DNA of 64,000 nt from Streptomyces sp. CB01881 (GCF_002953255.1 NZ_CP026498.1:8542904-8606903); one strand, 5' to 3'. Shown: positions 16,719 to 25,241, counted from the stretch's first letter. Notes: generated from the sequence alone by a model not told the origin. Program-made: numbers and translations.

Positions 16719-17786
16719 GTGCAGCCGCAGTCCACCCGTATCCGCGCCGTCCTGACCGGCGCCGCCGCCTTCACCCTGGCCGCCTCGCTGGCGGCCTGCG
16801 GCAGTACGGACGCCGGCGGGAAGAAGGGGGACAACGCCAAGGCCGCCGGCACGGCCGGCGCGAGCGGCAGCACCGCCCCCGGCTCCCCGTCGGCCGCCGG
16901 AAGCACCTCCGCGGCGCCCGCCAGCACGACCCCGACCGCCTCGGGGAAGGTCCTGATGCCCACCGGCCCGGCCGCGGCCCTCGCCAAGGCCCGGGACACC
17001 GCCGCCGGCCAGATCCTGGTGACCACGCTGGCCGGTCCCAAGTCGGGTGTCTCCGGCAAGGTCTGGGTCTGGCTGCCGCCCGAGTACAACGACCCGAAGT
17101 TCGCCAAGACCGGCTTCCCGGTGCTCACCCTCTTCGCGGGGGGCCAGAGCAACGGCTACAACACCTGGACCGACGACCAGCTGCCGATCCAGCAGGAGGA
17201 CGCCGAGCTGTCCAAGGCCGGCAAGGCGCACCCGTTCATCATGATCATGCCGGTGCAGAACTTCAACAGCGACGAGAAGAACGCCCTGGACTGCGCCGAC
17301 ATCCCCGGCCAGCCCAAGATGGGCACCTGGATGGCCGAGGACATCCCGGACTTCGTCCGCGCCAACTTCCGCACCGTGAAGGGCCGTGACGGTTGGGGCC
17401 TGATGGGCGCCTCCACCGGCGCGTTCTGCAGCGCGAAGCTGGCCCTGCAGCACCCGGACAAGTTCAAGGCGGCCGTGCCGATCGACGGCTACTTCAACCC
17501 GGACTCGGGGCTCTGGAAGGGCCACGAGGCCGAGCGGCAGGCCAACAGCCCCGAGACGATGGTCGCCCTGGGCAAGGCCGACGTGAAGATGCTCGTCACC
17601 GCCGGCGGCGCCAACGCGTACGAGACCAAGCTGGTCAAGGCGTGGGTCGCCAAGGCCACTCCGCCGCTCGCCATCGAGTACTACGAGCAGCCCGGTGGCA
17701 AGCACCTCACCAGCGACTTCAAGAAGATGATCCCGGACACCCTGCAGTGGCTCACCAAGAACCTGGCGGGCCCGCAGAGCGACTGA
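16719..17786 (+). CDS. Lipoprotein esterase of the alpha/beta-hydrolase fold (esterase D/antigen 85-like)
   Basis: This 355-residue protein carries a lipobox (LAAC, lipidated Cys27) after an N-terminal hydrophobic segment, so it should be anchored outside the membrane. A Ser/Thr/Ala/Pro-rich linker spans about residues 30-85. The hydrolase domain follows, with VWVWLPPEY as the first strand and the nucleophile elbow GLMGASTGAFC, which gives G-A-S-T-G. The likely acid and base are in LVTAGGANAYE and GGKHLTSDF. Such proteins hydrolyse esters or, in the antigen 85 group, move mycolyl chains; streptomycetes lack mycolates, so an esterase role is more likely. The GTG start follows GGAGAG. Tandem copies of the last codons continue past the stop, then a perfect hairpin. 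Confidence 0.85.
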   Translation: MQPQSTRIRAVLTGAAAFTLAASLAACGSTDAGGKKGDNAKAAGTAGASGSTAPGSPSAAGSTSAAPASTTPTASGKVLMPTGPAAALAKARDTAAGQILVTTLAGPKSGVSGKVWVWLPPEYNDPKFAKTGFPVLTLFAGGQSNGYNTWTDDQLPIQQEDAELSKAGKAHPFIMIMPVQNFNSDEKNALDCADIPGQPKMGTWMAEDIPDFVRANFRTVKGRDGWGLMGASTGAFCSAKLALQHPDKFKAAVPIDGYFNPDSGLWKGHEAERQANSPETMVALGKADVKMLVTAGGANAYETKLVKAWVAKATPPLAIEYYEQPGGKHLTSDFKKMIPDTLQWLTKNLAGPQSD

Positions 17787-17834
17787 CCCGCAGAGCGACC
17801 GCCCTCGGGAGCGACCGGCCCGAGCCGACCGCTC
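17771..17834. repeat. 16-bp tandem repeat starting at the lipoprotein stop codon
   Basis: Units at 17771-17786, 17787-17802, 17803-17818 and 17819-17834. The first two share CCCGCAGAGCGAC exactly, the first ending in the stop TGA. The third and fourth keep GAGCGACCG or GAGCCGACCG in decayed form. Confidence 0.7.
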
Positions 17835-17881
17835 GACCGCACGACCCGCGCTGATCCGCTGACCTGCCGCCCAGCGCGGCC

Positions 17882-17921
17882 GCCGACGGCCCGGCCCCTT
17901 CCCGGGGGCCGGGCCGTCGGC
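17882..17921 (+). terminator. Terminator of the lipoprotein esterase gene
   Basis: Perfect 17-bp arms (17882-17898, 17905-17921) around the loop TTCCCG. Confidence 0.85.
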
Positions 17922-17968
17922 TTCGGCGCCGGGCCCTCCGGGGCGCCCGCAGGGCGCTGACCTGCACG

Positions 17969-17983
17969 TCAATCGGACATTGA
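17969..17983 (+). promoter_or_regulatory. Palindrome TCAAT-N5-ATTGA upstream of the hemerythrin gene
   Basis: A 15-bp inverted repeat in an AT-richer patch, 106 bp before the chosen start. The word resembles CRP/FNR-type half-sites (TTGAT/ATCAA), but the spacing differs by one. The regulator is unknown. Confidence 0.4.
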
Positions 17984-18088
17984 TTCGGCTCTGATCGACT
18001 ACGGCCACTGTGGTGGGACCGCCTACCGCCAGCCGCGAATCCGCCCATGGCGATTCCACCAGCCGTGCCAAGTCGTGAAGAGAGTGCC

Positions 18089-18868
18089 ATGCCGAGCCAT
18101 CTGCTGCCCGTAGCGTCCCCGCCCGCAGCCCCCGCCCAGGGGGGCTCCGACCGTGAGCACGCCGCCGGCGAGGAGCCGCGGGCCGTCCGGTTCGCCGGAC
18201 TGCGGCTCGTGCACGCCGCGCTCCGCCGCGACCTGTCGCGGCTGCCCAACTCGCTGCGGCTGCTCCAGCCCGGCGAGGACGACAAGGGCGAGGCGCTGCT
18301 GCGGCACTGGCACTTCGTCAACACGATGCTGACCTGCCATCACGAGCAGCAGGACACCCGGATCTGGCCGATCGTCCGCCGCTTCGCGCCCGAGCTGCGG
18401 CTGCTGCTCAACTGGCTGGAAGCGGACCACCACAACCTCGACCACTCGTTCACCCGGGTCAGCACCCTGGTCCGGATCGCCAGCCGGGACGCGGGCAGCG
18501 CCTGGCCGGTCGCCTACGCGATGGAGGACCTCGCGGCCCGGCTGGAGACCCACCTGCGGATCGAGGAGCGCCAACTGCTGCCGCGGATGGAGCTGGTGTT
18601 CACGGAGACCTCCCGGGTCGGCAGCCTGCCCGAGCTGCTGGACCTGCTGCGCTCCGCCGACGGCCCCGGCACCGCGGACGCGCTCGCCTGGCTGCTGGAC
18701 GGCGTCGAGCCGGCGCTGGTCGAGCGGCTGATCGCGGACTGCGACGACGACGTGGCCCGCAACTGGCCGCACTGGCAGTCCACCTACCAGCGCTGCACCG
18801 CGCAGCTCTGGGGCCGGGCCGACATCCGGGACGGCGCCGCGGACATCCTGGGAGGCGCCGCCGAGTGA
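18089..18868 (+). CDS. Hemerythrin-domain protein
   Basis: A 259-residue soluble four-helix-bundle protein. The expected histidine/acid spacing for a di-iron site is present: HWHFVNTMLTCHHEQQD, LEADHHNLD and LETHLRIEERQLLPRM. The domain fills residues 30-190, followed by a helical region with LLDGVEPALVERLIADCDDD. Hemerythrin-like proteins bind oxygen or sense oxygen, NO or iron. I prefer the ATG at 18089 to an in-frame ATG at 18047, because GAAGAGAG precedes the former. A second, shorter relative is at 32397-33056 and shares the LLDGV tail motif, so the two may be paralogues. Confidence 0.85.
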   Translation: MPSHLLPVASPPAAPAQGGSDREHAAGEEPRAVRFAGLRLVHAALRRDLSRLPNSLRLLQPGEDDKGEALLRHWHFVNTMLTCHHEQQDTRIWPIVRRFAPELRLLLNWLEADHHNLDHSFTRVSTLVRIASRDAGSAWPVAYAMEDLAARLETHLRIEERQLLPRMELVFTETSRVGSLPELLDLLRSADGPGTADALAWLLDGVEPALVERLIADCDDDVARNWPHWQSTYQRCTAQLWGRADIRDGAADILGGAAE

Positions 18869-19051
18869 CCGGAGGCCGCTTTTTCGGGCCGGTGATCTAC
18901 GCGCGTGGCATATGCCTGTGCCACCTGCCCGAGGGATATGCCAGACCTGCCGGGCGTCAGCGGAGCCCGGGCCGGGCCGGGTGTCCCGGCAGGTCGGCCG
19001 GGTCGTCGGTGGCCGGCCCGAGGCAGCCGTCCGGCGGCGGGCCGTCGACGG

Positions 19052-19645
19052 CTACTCGGGCAGCCGGTTGAGCCAGGTCAGCGGGGTGACCGCGATGGCC
19101 TTGCCCGGCGAGCCGTCCCACTCCACCGGCAGGCCGGCCGCCTCCAGGGCTGACACCACCTCGCGGCCGATCTCCACCGTGCGCCGCTCCGCCGACTCCT
19201 TGGACTCGCCCTCGGCCCGGAACCCGCCGTACCGCAGCATCAGCCCGCGCCCGGCGGCCGCGCCCTCGGTGTCCTGCTGGTGGAAGAAGACGAAGCCGCG
19301 CGAGTCCTCCTCGGCCTCGCCGCCGATCTCGTCGTAGCCGCAGCTCGCGCAGCAGGTGAAGTCCATCGCCGCGACGATGCCTTGTTCCTCCAGGGCGTCG
19401 AACGCCTCCTCCAGCCGGTCCACGTCGGTCGTCTCCGGCCAGGACGCCTGCTCGGCCAGCCGCTCCCGCCAGAGCGGGGCGACGATCTCCTCGGCGTCCT
19501 CCTCCTCAAGTCCCTGGTCCTCGAACTCCTCGACCAGGGACTCGGCTATCTCGTCCTGCTCCTGGAAGCCGCACCGGATCAACTCGCGGGCACGCTCCTC
19601 GGCCTCGCGCCGTACGTCGAAGGTGAGCTCGGTTTCCTGGTTCAT
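19052..19645 (-). CDS. DUF6891-like acidic protein
   Basis: A 197-residue cytoplasmic protein, very acidic in the first 90 residues (EDQGLEEEDAEEIVAPLW). A conserved core FTCCASCGYDEIGGE with three cysteines is followed by GFVFFHQQDTE and LMLRYGGF. The Cys cluster could bind a metal, but no function is known. I match it to DUF6891 from memory of the FTCC..CG signature. It converges with the hemerythrin gene. GAGGAT sits 6 nt before the ATG and could serve as a ribosome site or a -10 element. Confidence 0.7.
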   Translation of the reverse strand: MNQETELTFDVRREAEERARELIRCGFQEQDEIAESLVEEFEDQGLEEEDAEEIVAPLWRERLAEQASWPETTDVDRLEEAFDALEEQGIVAAMDFTCCASCGYDEIGGEAEEDSRGFVFFHQQDTEGAAAGRGLMLRYGGFRAEGESKESAERRTVEIGREVVSALEAAGLPVEWDGSPGKAIAVTPLTWLNRLPE

Positions 19646-19886
19646 GACCGCATCCTCGCACCGGCCACCGACACCCGCTCCGCCGGGCCCCCGGGTACGG
19701 CCGTCCGCCGGTGACCTCGCTGCCCGAAGGCCCCCTGACGACCAGTCCGACGGCCTGCCCTGACGGCCAGCGGGCCCGCCTGACGGCCCGTCCGGCTGAT
19801 GCGGATCGCCGGTGTGCGGGCGGTGGCCCGTCAGGTCGCCTCCGCGTCCGGGGAGTTCCGCGCCGGCTCCCGGCCGGGGGCCGGGC

Positions 19887-20432
19887 TCAGCCCGAGGCGA
19901 GCCGGAACTCCAGGTTGCCGAAGCGGACCTGGTCGCCCGGGCGCACCCGGACCCCGCCCGCGATCCGCAGGCCGTTCACGTGGGTGCCGTTGGTCGAGCC
20001 GAGGTCGTACAGCACCCAGTCGGTGCCCTCCCGCCGCAGCTCGGCGTGGTTGCGCGAGACCGAGATGTCGTGCAGCCGCAGCCCGGACCCGGGGACCCGT
20101 CCGATCGTCAGCTTCCGTTCCCCCGACTGCGGCAGGCTCAGTCCGGGCAGCCGTTCGATCCGCCAGGCCCCGCGCAGCCGTACGCCGAACGCCGAGACCT
20201 GGCCGACCGTCCGCAGCAGGAAGCGCCCGACCGGGTTCCCGGCCGGCAGGCCCGCCATCGCCTGGTCCAGCTCGGCCCGGGTGCCGGCGTGCAGCACGAG
20301 CTCCATCCGGCCGAGGAAGGTGTCGTGCGAGAGCCGGCCGCTGCCCGCGCCCTCCCGCAGCACTCCGAGCGCGTGCTCGCGCTCGACCTCGGACGGCCGG
20401 ACCACGTGGGTCCGGATCTCAGGAGACGTCAT
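19887..20432 (-). CDS. DUF1707 and FHA domain protein
   Basis: A 181-residue protein. Residues 1-60 form a DUF1707 domain (RPSEVEREHALGVLREGAGSGRLSHDTFLGRM), a short module common in actinomycetes. Residues 105-178 form a forkhead-associated domain with GRVPGSGLRLHD, SVSRNHAEL and DLGSTNGTHVNG, which are the phosphothreonine-binding loops. It should read signals from Ser/Thr kinases; no kinase is adjacent. GACAAT stands exactly 6 nt before the ATG, suggesting a leaderless transcript. Confidence 0.92.
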   Translation of the reverse strand: MTSPEIRTHVVRPSEVEREHALGVLREGAGSGRLSHDTFLGRMELVLHAGTRAELDQAMAGLPAGNPVGRFLLRTVGQVSAFGVRLRGAWRIERLPGLSLPQSGERKLTIGRVPGSGLRLHDISVSRNHAELRREGTDWVLYDLGSTNGTHVNGLRIAGGVRVRPGDQVRFGNLEFRLASG

Positions 20433-20488
20433 GGCCCGATTGTCGACTCACCGGCCCCCACCTGTCCAGATTGCGGTCCTTCGCCGCG

Positions 20489-21040
20489 TCAGCTCTTCCT
20501 GGCGGCGGCCAGGATCTTGACGGTGGTGTGCAGGAACCGTGCGGTGGCCGAGCCCCGGTAGGACCTGCCGAAGAGCTTGGCGGGGGCGTTCCACCGTCCG
20601 TCCCGGAGATGGACCACCACGTAGGCGGTGCCGTCGTCGGCGCCGATCACCTCGTAGTCGCCCTTGGGGGAGGTGTACGGGACGGGGAAGTCCGCCGGCA
20701 GCGGCTCGGAGAGGAAGTTGACCACCAGCCGGATGTCCGGCGTGACCTCGATGCCCGCGAACGGCTCGGCGGCGAGCAGCGCCTCGACCTCCTCGACGGT
20801 GCGCAGCATCACCGGGACGGGGTAGCCGAGCGCCTCCGCCAGGTGCTGCTCGATGCGCCCGGCGAGTGCGGCGCGGTCTGGCTCGTCGGTGGTGAAGAAG
20901 ACGTTGCCGCTCTGGATGTACGAGCGCACGCCGCCGAGGCCCAACTCGCCGAACAGGGCCCGCAGCCGTTCCATCTTCACCGTCCGGCCGGCGACGTTGA
21001 CGGCCCGCAGGAAGGCGATGTACGTGGTCGTGGTGGTCAC
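20489..21040 (-). CDS. DUF1697 family protein
   Basis: A 183-residue protein starting MTTTTTYIAFLRAVNVAGR, typical of DUF1697, with RSYIQSGNVFFTT and the C-terminal TTVKILAAA. The family is widespread but uncharacterised, with a small alpha/beta domain repeated twice. The GTG at 21040 is used, as an upstream extension reads through the divergent promoter. Its promoter is one half of a perfect inverted repeat shared with the PPOX gene. Confidence 0.88.
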   Translation of the reverse strand: MTTTTTYIAFLRAVNVAGRTVKMERLRALFGELGLGGVRSYIQSGNVFFTTDEPDRAALAGRIEQHLAEALGYPVPVMLRTVEEVEALLAAEPFAGIEVTPDIRLVVNFLSEPLPADFPVPYTSPKGDYEVIGADDGTAYVVVHLRDGRWNAPAKLFGRSYRGSATARFLHTTVKILAAARKS

Positions 21041-21045
21041 CGGGC

Positions 21046-21113
21046 CAGTCTGGCACCGGCCACGACGGACGCCGCGGCCGCATCGGCGGTTGTCGGCCCC
21101 CGGTGCCAGACTG
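21046..21113. promoter_or_regulatory. Mirror-image divergent promoters, both probably leaderless
   Basis: CCGGTGCCAGACTG at 21100-21113 is an exact reverse complement of 21046-21059. In each copy CAGACT, a good actinomycete -10 hexamer, stands exactly 6 nt before the start codon of its gene (GTG at 21040 leftward, ATG at 21119 rightward). Transcription would begin at the first base of each start codon. The 40 bp between the arms must supply both -35 regions. Confidence 0.7.
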
Positions 21114-21118
21114 ACGCC

Positions 21119-21589
21119 ATGGCTACCTGGCAGGATTTCGAGCACGAGGAACCCGATCTGGCCTCCGCCGTGCGGGCCCGTTTCGAGGCCAACAAGCACC
21201 ACGTCCTGGCGACGCTGCGCAAGGACGGTTCACCCCGGGTGAGCGGCACCGAGGTGGAGTTCGTCGGCGCCGACCTCACCCTCGGGTCGATGTTCGGCGC
21301 GGTGAAGGCCCGCGACCTCCAGCGGGACGGCCGCTTCGCGCTGCACGCCCACCCGGGCGACGAGACGATGGAGGGCGGGGACTCCAAGGTCTCCGGCCGC
21401 GCCGTCGAGATCACCGACGAGGTCGAGCTGGCCGCCTGGGAGGCCGATCTCCCGGAGCCGCCGCCCGGCCCGTTCCACGCCTTCCGGCTGGAGCTGGAGC
21501 AGGTGGTGCACACCACCGTGGGCGAAGACCACCTGTGGATCACGTCCTGGCGCCCGGGCGAGCCGGTGAAACGCGTCCAGCGGCACTGA
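21119..21589 (+). CDS. Pyridoxamine 5'-phosphate oxidase-family protein
   Basis: A 156-residue split-barrel flavin-binding-type protein. FEANKHHVLATLRKDGSPRVSGTEVEF is the typical first half, and LGSMFGAVKARDLQRDGRFALH the second, where F420 or FMN normally binds. ITSWRPGEPVKRVQRH closes the chain. Streptomycete members of this group are often F420- or heme-linked, but the cofactor cannot be decided here. It is divergently transcribed from the DUF1697 gene. Its stop lies in a tandem repeat that runs on for 60 bp. Confidence 0.85.
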   Translation: MATWQDFEHEEPDLASAVRARFEANKHHVLATLRKDGSPRVSGTEVEFVGADLTLGSMFGAVKARDLQRDGRFALHAHPGDETMEGGDSKVSGRAVEITDEVELAAWEADLPEPPPGPFHAFRLELEQVVHTTVGEDHLWITSWRPGEPVKRVQRH

Positions 21590-21647
21590 GGCGGCACTGA
21601 GGCGGCACCGGCCGCGGCACTGACGGAGGTACCGACGGCGGCACCGG
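21579..21647. repeat. 11-12-bp tandem repeat starting at the PPOX stop codon
   Basis: Six degenerate units of GGCGGCACTGA or GGCGGCACCGG type follow one another. The first contains the last two codons and the stop of the PPOX gene. Confidence 0.7.
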
Positions 21648-21691
21648 CGGAGGCGGGAGGCCCCGCCGCCGCCGGTGACCCCCGGCCGGGA

Positions 21692-22057
21692 TCAGCCCCG
21701 CTGCGGCAGGACCGACTTGAGGGCGTCGGGCGTCCGGGCGACGACGGCGTGGCCGTCGTCCGCGGTGATGATCGGGCGCTGGATCAGGATCGGGTGCGAG
21801 GCCATCGCCGCGATCCAGCGGGCCCGGTCGCCCGGTTCCCTGGTCCACTTCTTCATCCCGAGGTCCTTGGCGGACTGCTCGTCGAGCCTGGTGATGTCCC
21901 ACGGCTCCAGACCCAGCCGCTCCAGCACCTGCTCCAGCTCGGCGGCGGTCGGCGGGTCCTCCAGGTAGCGCCGCACGGTGTACTCGGCGCCCACGGCCTC
22001 CAGCTCGCCGAGCGCCGTTCGGCACTTCCCGCAGCGCGGGTTGATCCAGATCTCCAT
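21692..22057 (-). CDS. ArsC-family (Spx-like) thioredoxin-fold protein
   Basis: A 121-residue protein starting MEIWINPRCGKCRTAL. Cys9 and Cys12 form a CxxC at the thioredoxin-fold active position where arsenate reductases have their catalytic cysteine. RRYLEDPP, IQRPIITADDGHAVVARTPD and the length fit the ArsC/Spx/YffB superfamily. No other ars gene is nearby, so arsenate reduction is unproven and a general thiol reductase role is possible. TACGCT lies exactly 6 nt before the ATG, again a leaderless arrangement. Confidence 0.85.
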   Translation of the reverse strand: MEIWINPRCGKCRTALGELEAVGAEYTVRRYLEDPPTAAELEQVLERLGLEPWDITRLDEQSAKDLGMKKWTREPGDRARWIAAMASHPILIQRPIITADDGHAVVARTPDALKSVLPQRG

Positions 22058-22199
22058 ACGGCCAGCGTACCGACCGCCCGCCCCGGCGCAGGCGAACCGG
22101 AGGCGGGCCGGGCACGGCCGGCCGAGGCCGTACGGGAACTTCCCTCCGCCCACGGAGGGTTGAGAGGCCAGGGCTCGGGTCTCGGGAGGGGAGCACCGG

Positions 22200-23417
22200 A
22201 TGGACGGCGCATCGATCATCGAACAGCTGATGACCGCCGGGGGCAGGGCGGATCCGTACCCGCTCTATGCGCGGGCGCACGAGCTGGGCGCGGCCGCCTC
22301 CGCCGGGCCGGGCACCGTCCTGGCCATCGGGCACGCCGCCGCGGGCCAGGTGCTGCGCAACCCGGCCTTCGCGTTGGAGGACACCGAGACGCTGGTGCTG
22401 TCCGACCCGGTCCTCGCCCGGCACTCCTCGGTCACCCTGCTCGGCCGCTCGATCCTCCAGCGCAACGCGCCCGACCACGGCCGGGTCCGCTCGTTGATCG
22501 CCTCGGCGTTCAACGCCCGCCGGGTGGCCGCGCTGCGGCCGGCCGTGGTGGCGGCCACCGGCCGACTGCTGGAGGGCATGGCGGAGAGCGGCGAGGACGG
22601 CTCGCCCGTCGACTTCATGGACGCCTTCGCCTTCCGGCTGCCCGTCGAGGTGATCTGCGAGCTGCTCGGCGTCCCCGGGCCGGACCGCTTCCGCTTCCGC
22701 GGCCTCGCGGGAGACCTCACCATCGCGCTGGAGATGGTGCAGGACCTCGACGAGCTCACCGCCGCCGACGAGGCCGCCGACGAGCTGTCCGGCTACTTCA
22801 CGGAGCTGGTGGCCCAGCGCCTGGCCCACCCCCGGGACGACCTGGTCAGCGACCTCGCCCGGACCGCCGTGGACGCCCCCGGCCGGATCTCCGGCGCCGA
22901 ACTGCTGGCCAACCTGGTGCTGCTGCTGGTGGCCGGCTTCGAGACCACCACCAACCTGCTGGGCAACGGGCTCGCCCTGCTCTTCCGCCACCCGGCGGTG
23001 ATGGACGGCCTGCGGACCGGCTCGGTCGCCCCCGCGCTGCTCACCGACGAGGTGCTCCGCCACGACTCGCCGGTCCAGCTCACCGTCCGGGTCGCGGCCG
23101 CCGAGGGGCTCGCCGTGGGCGGTGTGCCGACGCCGCCCGGGACCGTGGTCGTGGTCCTGCTGGGCGCGGCCAACCACGACCCGGCCCGCTACCACCGCCC
23201 GGAGCTGTTCGACCCGGGCCGCACCGACAGCCAGCCGCTCAGCTTCGGCGGCGGCCCGCACTACTGCCTGGGCTCCCAGCTGGCCCGGCTGGAGGCGGAG
23301 GTCGCCGTGCCGGCCCTGCTGGACCGCTTCCCCCGGCTGGCCCCCGGCGGCGTGTCCACCCGCCGGGACCGCCTGGTCCTGCGCGGCTACGAGACCCTGC
23401 CGGTCACCGTGCGCTGA
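22200..23417 (+). CDS. Cytochrome P450
   Basis: A 405-residue soluble bacterial P450. The I-helix oxygen-activation motif is AGFETTTN (near residue 248), the K-helix is E284-x-x-R287 (DEVLRHDSPVQ) and the heme loop is FGGGPHYCLG with the ligand Cys356. All three are intact. It should hydroxylate a small molecule using electrons from a ferredoxin. No ferredoxin or biosynthetic genes are next to it, so the substrate is unknown. GGGAGGGGAG precedes the ATG. It overlaps no neighbour and is followed by a 16-bp tandem repeat. Confidence 0.95.
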   Translation: MDGASIIEQLMTAGGRADPYPLYARAHELGAAASAGPGTVLAIGHAAAGQVLRNPAFALEDTETLVLSDPVLARHSSVTLLGRSILQRNAPDHGRVRSLIASAFNARRVAALRPAVVAATGRLLEGMAESGEDGSPVDFMDAFAFRLPVEVICELLGVPGPDRFRFRGLAGDLTIALEMVQDLDELTAADEAADELSGYFTELVAQRLAHPRDDLVSDLARTAVDAPGRISGAELLANLVLLLVAGFETTTNLLGNGLALLFRHPAVMDGLRTGSVAPALLTDEVLRHDSPVQLTVRVAAAEGLAVGGVPTPPGTVVVVLLGAANHDPARYHRPELFDPGRTDSQPLSFGGGPHYCLGSQLARLEAEVAVPALLDRFPRLAPGGVSTRRDRLVLRGYETLPVTVR

Positions 23418-23428
23418 CCCCGGCCGGG

Positions 23429-23476
23429 CGCCGCGGAGACCGGGGGCCGCGGAGCCCGGGGGCCGCGGAGCCCGGG
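23429..23476. repeat. 16-bp tandem repeat downstream of the P450 gene
   Basis: Three units: 23429-23444 (two mismatches), 23445-23460 and 23461-23476 (identical, GGCCGCGGAGCCCGGG), beginning 12 bp after the P450 stop. Confidence 0.8.
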
Positions 23477-23614
23477 GCGTTCGGCCCCGGTGGCCGGGAC
23501 CAACGGAAGGCGCCGCCGCGCCGCCGGTGGGGGAGCATGGAAGGGCGAACCGGTCGTCCCGGAGCGGTCCGCCCCGGACCGGTGCCCCCACCGGCCGGCC
23601 AGGAGGTCTCCGTC

Positions 23615-24775
23615 GTGCCCGCAGCTCCCCGCCCGCCGCACCCGGTGGCCGAGGACCTGAAGCCGCCGCGCTGGGTGGCCTGGCTCCCGGCGGTCCTGGT
23701 GGTGCTCGACCTGGCGGCCGAGGCGGTCGTCCCGGACGCCGTCGCGGCCGGTTTCCTGCTGACCGCGCTGCCGGTCGTGGTGGCGTTCAGCTACGGCCCG
23801 GCCGTCACCGCGGGCGCCACGGCCGGCGCCCTCGGCCTCCAACTGCTGCTGGCCCAGCGCGCCGGGCACCTGAGCGAGCAGCACCACGTCTGGGTGTACA
23901 TCTCCACGCTGCTCGCCGGGGTGATGGGCACCGCCCTGTCCTGGCAGCGGATCCGGCAGGGCCGTACCCTGCTGCGCGCCCGTACGGTGGCCGAGACCCT
24001 GCAACGGACCGTCCTGCGCCCCGTCCCCGAACGGGCCGGCGGCCTGCGGGTGGCGGGCCTGTACCGCCCGGCCGAGGCCGAGGTGCTGGTCGGCGGCGAC
24101 CTCTACGAGGTCTGCGACACCCGCTTCGGCGCCCGGGTGCTGCTGGGTGACGTCCGGGGCAAGGGCCTCGGCGCGGTCCGGACGGTGGCGGACGTGCTCG
24201 GCGCCTTCCGGGCGACCGCCCACGACACCGCCGGCCTGGTCGAACTGGCCGAGCAGCTGGACCGTGCGGTCCTGCGCGACGCGGCCGCCCGGGGCGACGA
24301 GGAGCTGTTCGTGACCGCCGTCCTGCTCCAGTACCGGCCCGGCGCGGAGTACGTGGAGATCGTCAACCGGGGTCACGTCACGCCGCTGCTGCTCTCCGGC
24401 CACACCATCACACCGGTGCGCTGCCCGTTCGAGCTGCCGCTCGGCCTCGGCAGCCTCGGCCGGGCCGCGTCCGGCGAGCCGGGCGCGCCCGCCGTGCCCG
24501 AGGTGCGGGCCGTGCCCGCCGTGCCCACGGTGCCCGAGGTGCAGACCGGGCCCGCGGCCGTGGCCCTCCCGCCCGGCCACACCCTGCTGCTCTACACCGA
24601 CGGTGTGAGCGAGGCCCGTGACGCCGCCGGCGCCTTCTACCCGCTGGCCCGCCGCCTGGCCACGCTCGGCACGACCGCCCCGGACCGCCTGGTCTCCTTC
24701 CTCGCCCGCGACGTCCACGCCTACGCCGGCGCGCTCGCCGACGACCTCGCCGTCCTCGCCCTCGCCCGGGAGTGA
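23615..24775 (+). CDS. SpoIIE-type PP2C protein phosphatase with membrane N-terminus
   Basis: A 386-residue protein. About three membrane helices (residues 20-110) precede a PP2C/SpoIIE serine phosphatase domain. Metal-binding aspartates are in GGDLYEVCD, GDVRGKGLG, YTDGVSEARD and DDLAVLAL. In streptomycetes such proteins dephosphorylate anti-anti-sigma factors to release sigma factors. A Pro/Val/Glu-rich loop (repeats of VPEV and VPAV) interrupts the domain near residue 300. The GTG at 23615 is chosen because AGGAGG precedes it by 8 nt; an ATG at 23537 would add 26 Pro/Arg-rich residues. The stop lies in a 17-bp tandem repeat. Confidence 0.92.
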   Translation: MPAAPRPPHPVAEDLKPPRWVAWLPAVLVVLDLAAEAVVPDAVAAGFLLTALPVVVAFSYGPAVTAGATAGALGLQLLLAQRAGHLSEQHHVWVYISTLLAGVMGTALSWQRIRQGRTLLRARTVAETLQRTVLRPVPERAGGLRVAGLYRPAEAEVLVGGDLYEVCDTRFGARVLLGDVRGKGLGAVRTVADVLGAFRATAHDTAGLVELAEQLDRAVLRDAAARGDEELFVTAVLLQYRPGAEYVEIVNRGHVTPLLLSGHTITPVRCPFELPLGLGSLGRAASGEPGAPAVPEVRAVPAVPTVPEVQTGPAAVALPPGHTLLLYTDGVSEARDAAGAFYPLARRLATLGTTAPDRLVSFLARDVHAYAGALADDLAVLALARE

Positions 24776-24814
24776 CCGCGGCCGGGAGTGACCGCTGCGG
24801 GGAGTGACCTCGCC
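24764..24814. repeat. 17-bp tandem repeat spanning the SpoIIE-family stop codon
   Basis: Units 24764-24780, 24781-24797 and 24798-24814 share the core GGGAGTGACC. The first holds the real stop TGA, and the later ones repeat it outside the gene. Confidence 0.7.
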
Positions 24815-25241
24815 CCGGACCGACCGCGGCCGGGATCGGCCGTGGCGGTGTCGTCCCACCTCGTCTACGTCACGCCGCCCGGTTCGCCAGGGCGAGGCGG
24901 ACAGATCGATTTCCTCCCACGGGTGCGGGATGCTGGAAAGCGGCCTTCAACCGGTCGAGCGCAGCCGGTCCCGCCCGGGTGGCCGGTTCGGATTCCCGGC
25001 CCCGCCTTTTCGCCGGAAGGGACACGGACGGTGGCGGTACCTGCGTGGGAGCCGGAGGCGCTCGACGCCGAGGAGGCATCGGTGTCCGGAACCTCGACGG
25101 AGAGGCCGGCGGTTCGACCGGCGAGGGCGGCGCGGTCCGGGTGCGGTTCAGCGAGCCCGGGCCCCAGGGCCGGGAACATCCGCGACGCAGATCGGCGCGG
25201 CTCTTCGGGGCGCGCGATCCCACTGAGGGTTGGAGGAAGTC
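24815..25241. other. Spacer upstream of the amphi-Trp gene
   Basis: About 430 bp without a defensible gene; open frames here are Arg/Pro-rich. The last 20 bp hold the GGAGG ribosome site of the next gene. No clear promoter stands out. Confidence 0.4.

Noticed and set aside
21749..24775. A 1008-codon plus-strand frame across the P450 and SpoIIE genes
   Set aside because: Only its last part is real (SpoIIE). The rest is the wrong frame of the P450 and has Arg/Pro/Ala-rich translation.
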